DNA from: Rhododendron vialii
Taxonomy: Eukaryota > Streptophyta > Magnoliopsida > Ericales > Ericaceae
Assembly: GCF_030253575.1 (NCBI RefSeq)
Contig: NC_080562.1
Span: 41,641,852 to 41,705,851, forward strand
DNA length: 64,000 bases
Direction: 5' to 3'
Shown here piece by piece: positions 58,024-64,000 of the stretch. A program made the translations under genes and the position numbers. Numbering within the stretch: position 1 is the stretch's first letter; each line of letters begins with the position of its first letter. Under the pieces are notes generated by a model. The model saw only the letters and a list, made by a program, of their open reading frames with translations, made no database searches and was not told the origin of the DNA.

Positions 58024-61000
58024 TTAGCTAGAAGAGAGTAAAGATACAATTCTGGATTTCTCACCACCTTCCAATTCATGTAATCTAGCAAAAACCCCAA
58101 CCAAGGGTGCACTATTATACGTACAGGCCTCAGTCTGCACATAATTCCCTCTATCATCTTCGAAACCATCCTCACTATCTGGCCCACCCACAAGGGCCCC
58201 AACAAGCGTGTGAGGGTTAGGATGTCTCTTCCCATACCAGTTATCATACCCTTGTGTGCACCCAATAAATCCCTTGCTTTCCCTGTATGATTCCATGGAC
58301 GCCCCTCTATGGTGCACCCTTTTTGGGTACGTGGGCCCATACCCAACTAGGTAGCTCGTAGCCATTGGATTCGAGCCCAAAATGTAGTCAACCTGCGATT
58401 TGGCCAAGGACAGGATGTCGTCGGGACCCAGTGTTCCTCCGTGGCATTCGAGCGTTTGGTGGAACCTTTTGAGGTGGTCGGAGTAGACCGTAAGGAGAAA
58501 CGTGGATGCGGAGACGTACTGCATGTTGTTCCATTGGCGGGTGTAGAGGAGGCCCCCCGGGGTGCGTCGTAGGTTGGTGGAGTTGTTCTTGTTGAGGCAA
58601 GCGCAGATGTAGTGCTCTGCTTTTGAACGGTATTGTTCAAGAACTTGCTTGTGTTCTTTGTGCTTTTCTTCCAACAATAACTGCAATTCATGCAGGGAGT
58701 ATGATTAGTCCCTATTTGGATTTAGAACTCAATGGAAAGAAAAGAAAAGATAAGCTAAGCCCATATATAGGTAATCAACAAGCAATGAACTTTTTAGGAA
58801 TGGGTATGAATTTTTTGGGAGACTTAGTATTGGCTATGATTTATTGGAACTTAGAATTCATGTGCACTCAATAGAGAAGGAAAAGGGAAAAGAAGTGGAA
58901 AACTACAAAGAAGGTAAGGTGGAAGAAAAGTTATTTATTTAGGAGACTAAACTTATTCTTTGTCCCGGACTCTCAATCATTTTTTTGATTATTTTAGATG
59001 AAGTAATATCAGGCGGCAGACACACTTTTTTGTCAAGTAAAAGTTTCATTGAAAAGATTATGAGGCGACGGTAACTTCTTTTTCTTTTGTTTGGCTGCAA
59101 GCTTAGAAAATAGGAAAATTCTCAAATCAGTCCGTAGATATTAATCGGTTAACCAATAAGTCAAGATAACAATTCTCAAAATAGGAAAATAGAAAGACCG
59201 TAGAAAATAAAGGAAAAGTAGATATTAATTGGTATGCCAAGATAACAATTTCCACTATTTAATTACCTTAAGATATGCATAAAATATTTCATTCCTATAC
59301 ACCATTCCTACTCTTGACAAATCCAACACTCAAAACATTTGGTTAACCAATAAGTCAAAGGAATGAATAAAAAATCAAATTGATAAATCGCCATGCAAAT
59401 TCCATTAAAGTATAGTCTTGAGACTTGAGATCGAGTTGAAATTGTACCATGGAGGCAATGATTTGGACACCAGCGTACTTTACATCCCAGCTGAACTCGG
59501 TCATGGCCCAAGTGGTTCCCCCAAATGAGGTCCCCTTTTCCACCACATACTTCAAATATTCCACATTCTCTGTTGCCTTATAAATCCACAAAGCTGCCCA
59601 CAACAACTCATCCATGTACCCACTCACCGACGGATAATTCCCCTTCACCACCCCAATACTCTCATCATATTTCCCTCTGTACTTGTCACCAAACTCAAAC
59701 AACTGCAAAACCAACCCCCACTATTATTCAATATATCTGCATCTGCATCTATATATATCATATACTATTTTGTTTCCCATCTTTTGATTTCTCAAGTGTC
59801 CGAACCATTTTACGTGCATTCCGATTAATCCTGAGGGACTGATTTTACCGTATATTTCGGGGATTTCAATTAAAGTCAAAACATAGCTCTGTATGGACTG
59901 GCTGGCTCTAAACAATGGCGGAACCAGAAATGTAATCTACCCTTGGCTAAAATGGGTTGGTGTGTGAAATGAGTTGGGCTAAAAAAATTTATTCTTTTCA
60001 AAGTTGACATGGGCTATAGCCCACCCCATTCTTTAACAACTTCCGCCATTGGCCTCAAAAGAAGTTGATAACACCCGAGAAGTTTTGAACTTGAAAACTT
60101 AGAAATAAGTAAACCCCTAAGTCTCATGCATCTGTATCTATATGAGCATGTGAAATTATTTATTAGTCCTGGAGCACCGGCACGTAATGCTACGGACCAC
60201 TCGATGCATAGTCACACATTCTTGTGAGGCCTACCGTTCACGATCAAGTATATGGACCCCACATAAATATATGGTTCTTAAATTGTCACGGTGCTCCTGA
60301 GCTACTAAATAATTACTCTATGAGAATGTATTTGGTTGAACAGTCCCTCTACATTGAACTACGTACTAACTACCTTATCAGTGTGACCGTCCGTTAAACT
60401 ATTCTTGAAAACATATATAACTAACAGAAATGATTCGTGCACAGCAAGCTGTGCACAGCAGCTGTGCACAGCAGCCGTTTTCTCCCGCCTCAGGTCGCAC
60501 AAAGATGATCGGAGCCGCTCATTTTGTTCAAAATATATCGTTTAAGGTCTCTGTAAAAAATGAGCTTCGTTCGATATCGTTTGAGGCGTTAACAAAACAC
60601 CCAAAATCACTTCAGAATTTAGGCATCATCTTTCTGCGACCCGAGGCGGGAGAAAACGGCTGCTGTGCACAGCTGCTGTGCACAACAGTCTGTGCACATA
60701 GCACAGCTCTATAACTAACCTGTTGGGCGTGGTGCAAAAGAAGGTGAGAGTAATGTGGGTTGGTTCTCCTAAACACGATTGACGCGGCTGCCATGGCCGC
60801 CGCGGTCTCTCCGGCAACATCTGAGCCGGGGTGGTTCTCGTCGAGCTTGTAAGCTCGTCGGGAAGTCGTCATGTCCTCCGGCCGTTGCCAACAGTAGTGA
60901 TCGGTGTCCCCATCACCAACCTGCAGAAAATTGTTACGCAGGATATATTTTAGACAAATTATATATTGCAAAACATGTACAAATAGAGTTTGTTTTATCT

Positions 61001-62347
61001 TGCCCATCGATCTCAATCAACTTTCATTTAAGTTCAGCGCGAATTCAAATCGAATAGCATAGTCATATACATGCACGTAAATTTATCGAGACGGAATACA
61101 ACATTAACGGAGTCCTCACGACTTTTAATTTGTATGGTTGTACTTAACAACATTAAGTAGCTTGTTTCAAGGACATGGTTAACGCACCTAAACTCCTTTT
61201 TGGAACAAAATGTGAATAAAGCAAATAATTTTGAACAAAAGATATGACCGTTTCTGCGTTCTCTTTCTGTTTTTTTGTCCAGATAAAAAGATCGACATGG
61301 TTTGAATCTGATTGGAGCACTTTTGCTCATTCTCCTCGTGAAGCGCTTCATCTGCTTTCACTGCTTCTTCTCGAAAGTGCTAAACTAAAGCTATAGGGAT
61401 TAGAGCCGCTAAAGAAACCAAATTTCTTGAGTTTGAGCGTTTATAATCACCCGTTAAAAATTCGTTCAAATTTGGTTTGTTTACATGAATTTTAAATAGT
61501 TCTTTAAAGTTTAAAACCAAATTCGAACAATCAATTTCTCCGCTCATTTGGCTAATGACGCATGAAAAATTCAAACCACTCAAAACCGACACGTATTTGG
61601 CCTATTTAAAACTAATTTGAAATTAGCTCATTAAATAGACAAACTATATTTGGATATATTTTAAAGCTTGTCAAGCTCTCAAGTCAAGTTTGATCAACCA
61701 CATGCTACTCTACTCGACTCGTTCTCGTTCGACTCATTTATCATCATAATCGGGATTTCATACCTGAGCCCAAAGGACATTGGGGTGAGAATGCGCTTTG
61801 ACGAAATAATCTGTACCCCACTTGATCGCTTCCAGCGCGTGTTGGTACTCTCCGGCATCCGCTACCTGTTCACCGTACTCAATTACACCCCACGACAACA
61901 TCGTTACCGTAAAAGCCATCGGCAGTCCGAACTTCACATTGTCACCCGCATCATAGTAACCTCCGACCAAATCCACCTGAACTCGTAAACCAAAACAATC
62001 AACAAACTTTCTGAATACTTCTCAAAATTTCTTTAGTAATTCAGAATGTCCAAATCAACTTACGCGCACGTAGATAAAAAAAAAAAGTTGATGTTTCTCA
62101 AGAGTTATAGAAAGCAGAGAGTAAAGATTGAGATACTGACTCCTTGTTCTAAGCCGTCGGAGAGGCCGGAGTGATGGCGCCAGGTGACTCTCTGGTTGTG
62201 GGGTAACCGACCGGAACGCTGCGACTCCAAGTAGAGGAGGCTCTTTGTTAGAGCTTCTCCGTAGTCGAATGATTCAGACAAGGGTAATATGGCAACAACA
62301 ATGACCAAGATTACAGCAGCTAGCCAATGTTGGAAATATCTGGGCAT
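58024..62347 (-). CDS. Endo-1,4-beta-glucanase, GH9 class B, secreted
   Basis: Hydrolyses internal beta-1,4-glucan bonds in the cell wall. Exons, minus strand: 62347-62141, 61976-61764, 60920-60720, 59702-59448, 58680-58024, all phase 0 with GT..AG, total 510 residues. Signal peptide ~1-26 ([18 protein letters not shown]), then the GH9 domain from [20 protein letters not shown]; there is no membrane anchor and no CBM49, hence class B. Catalytic residues: Asp78 and Asp81 in YYDAGDN, Glu476 in [13 protein letters not shown]; His415/416 in [11 protein letters not shown] belong to the first GH9 signature. The exon 1 donor (gtcagt) is non-consensus after GT but gives the expected [14 protein letters not shown] join. 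The 5' leader carries (GA)n and (GAA)n runs (62375-62452). Intron 3 carries two DNA elements, one abutting the exon 3 donor. Confidence 0.95.
59913..60051. mobile_element. 139-bp MITE in intron 3 of the GH9 gene
   Basis: Terminal inverted repeats caatggcgga/tccgccattg with 8-bp similar flanks gctctaaa and gcctcaaa (two differences). hAT-like size and flanks; inside are gggttggtgtg and agcccacccc stretches. Confidence 0.55.
60426..60709. mobile_element. MITE in intron 3 of the GH9 gene, next to the exon 3 donor
   Basis: 284 bp flanked by identical 10-bp repeats tataactaac (60416-60425 and 60710-60719). The subterminal arms hold tandem ctgtgcacagcag motifs and agccgttttctcccgcctc in inverted orientation. 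The duplication size fits Mutator-like elements. On the gene's strand the duplicated 10-mer is gttagttata, the 5' splice site of intron 3. Confidence 0.85.
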
Positions 62348-62414
62348 TTTTTGTAATGCTGCGGTAGTACTTTGCTTCTTCTTCTTCTTCTTCTTCTTCT
62401 TCTTCTTCTTCTTC

Positions 62415-62452
<38 letters not shown>

Positions 62453-63043
62453 GGTCTTTTGCTAGTACAGTATATGGTAGTAGTACTTTAACTTACAGAA
62501 CGAAGCCCGTGGGAGTGCGTGAGGCTTAATTTGTAACGGAACAGGTCAGGTCAAACTGGTGGGAGTTTTGGGGTGGTTTCTCGTGCTGGAGTTGGCTATC
62601 AAAAGCAAGACTCTAGTTTCGATTTCTTAATTTTGATGTGGCTTCTAAATTCTAACGACTTGTACCAACTAAGTTGAATGGGTTAACGAAATGACCATTT
62701 CTTCCTTTCAAAATTGTATGGTTTTTTTAATGTCCAATTGCACCCTAGATAGACTAATTCCGGGCTTAAATTTATAAAATTGTATGTGGACATGAGAAGT
62801 ATGTGGACAAAATTCAAGTTATCACAATGGAGGTTACACCCCAAAAAAACTTGGTGATTCAGATCCATGCAACTTGAAAATTGCTTCTGACCCACCCAGG
62901 CTGAAATCCTTAGGGCAAAGATATATGTCACACTCCACCACGAGAGATTATTCAATGCTCTTGGAGCGATGTTCTAAGGGCACTTCCCATCACATATTGG
63001 TATGGGTACCTAACACTCGAGCTTGGTTAAGAGTGAAATTCAC

Positions 63044-63157
63044 GCTAATGTACGGTGGAAAGTGTCGCGGGAGTATTGCTCCAGGAGCATGGAATGATTA
63101 TTTCTCCACCACCACTAATGTACGGTGGAAAGTGTCGCGGGAGTATTGCCCCAGGAC
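63044..63157. repeat. Two-copy direct repeat, ~44 bp
   Basis: ctaatgtacggtggaaagtg followed by tcgcgggagtattg occurs at 63045-63078 and again at 63115-63148. The second copy runs into the MITE remnant. Confidence 0.75.
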
Positions 63158-63234
63158 GTGTTTACATTTATTAATACTGAAAATGTTCTTGGTGGGTATT
63201 AATTATCAAAACATGTCATTGGCCGTCATTTTCC
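63153..63234. mobile_element. Truncated relative of the 140-bp MITE at 34143
   Basis: Shares ggacgtgttt, gggtattaattatcaaaaca and gtcattttccc with the element at 34143-34282; the left end is missing. Confidence 0.65.
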
Positions 63235-63499
63235 CAAGTTGAACTATGGGAAGCAAGCCCTGGACGGATGAAATGGGCCCTAAAAAGATGACTGAAATGT
63301 AGAACCGGGACTCTCAAATTTTGTTTAATTAGGCCAGCAGTAGGCCCATAGGGGGAGTGAGAACGAAATGGGCTTTAATAAGAGAAATGGGCTCTAACAC
63401 AACTCAATAAAAAAACGAAAATGGGCTTTACAAGCCTCACTAATGGGCCTCTAAAACCGCTCATAGGGTTTTTATCGCAGGGTTAGTGCGTCACAGTCG

Positions 63500-63630
63500 G
63501 GTCAACATGGTTGCAAGGCTTGGCAACATCCGCACGTACGTCCGGAGTCCGCAATCTCAATCGGGTCAACTGGGTTGCAAGGCACAAGGAGGCAACATCC
63601 GCACGTACGTCCAGAGTCTGCAATCTCCTG
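63500..63630. repeat. Two-copy direct repeat, ~65 bp
   Basis: tcgggtcaac, ggttgcaaggc and ggcaacatccgcacgtacgt are repeated in the same order at 63500-63560 and 63558-63628, with a small insertion in the second copy. Confidence 0.75.
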
Positions 63631-64000
63631 AACTCGAACTCTGTGAAAGTGAGTCAATTACCACTAAATTACTACCCGGCCCCATTGTCAACGCCACCTC
63701 GTCACTCTGATCAAATGGTAACATTGCCTATTCCATGCTTCGCAAAATAAGACTTTACACTCACTTTCATCTTTGTCTAGTCTTCTTCTACTCTAAGATT
63801 GCGCAAGGATCATGTTGCGTGTGGGGGAATGGATAGACGAATTTAGGTGGAGTAATAATTAAAAGGTCCCCAAGAGTAATAATTAATAGTCCCCCCAAAC
63901 AAGCCGAAAGGGCCCCCAACTTTTGCCACCATCTCCTTTCGTTTCGCCGGCATGGGTGAACAAAATTCTGCCGACTAGGCTGTGAGTGCACCATCAAATT

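Larger units (their letters stand above)
62348..64000. other. GH9 leader and promoter side, then gene-free DNA
   Basis: 62375-62418 is a (CTT)n run and 62419-62452 a (CT)n run, both in the GH9 leader or proximal promoter. Beyond that no gene is seen: direct repeats at 63044-63157 and 63500-63630, a MITE remnant at 63153-63234. Confidence 0.5.

Overview
This is plant nuclear DNA, from a eudicot of unidentified species. The genes have many short introns with GT..AG borders. They include plant-specific genes (GDP-L-galactose phosphorylase with its ascorbate-sensing upstream ORF, dirigent proteins, a GT61 wall glycosyltransferase, a GH9 endoglucanase). Between them lie SINEs, a LINE tail, many hairpin-type MITEs and a solo LTR. 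All exon models were read by eye from splice signals, frame continuity and family knowledge; no alignment was run.

Layout. (1) 1-11585: a tandem array of about 1.3-kb units, each holding a roughly 620-bp palindrome; a 2.76-kb solo LTR sits inside unit 2. A single diverged copy lies at 31.19-32.45 kb. (2) 11.6-21.3 kb: an orphan ORF fragment, a GT61 glycosyltransferase (minus) and a small DUF212 membrane protein (minus, five exons), separated by SINE and MITE remnants. (3) 21.3-34.6 kb: a gene desert with a dense set of foldback/MITE insertions, several with clear target-site duplications. (4) 34.6-48.8 kb: GDP-L-galactose phosphorylase with its ACG-start uORF, a bL31-type mitochondrial ribosomal protein, two tandem dirigent genes (minus) and plastid aspartate carbamoyltransferase. 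(5) 49.7-62.5 kb: MOCS3/CNX5 (minus, eleven exons), a short unknown gene with a mitochondria-like leader (plus), and a secreted GH9 endoglucanase (minus, five exons). (6) 62.5-64 kb: no gene seen.

The genes do not form one pathway; this is ordinary plant gene order. GGP commits GDP-galactose to ascorbate, PYRB commits carbamoyl phosphate to pyrimidines, CNX5 serves molybdopterin synthesis and tRNA thiolation, and GT61, dirigent and GH9 proteins act on cell wall or extracellular substrates.

Most worth a second look: the palindromic satellite array, the GGP uORF with an out-of-frame AUG ORF inside it, a MITE whose target-site duplication copied a 5' splice site in the GH9 gene, and a 20-bp minisatellite between the divergent CNX5 and small-protein genes. 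I found no CRISPR array, tRNA gene, rRNA gene or clearly novel multi-gene system.
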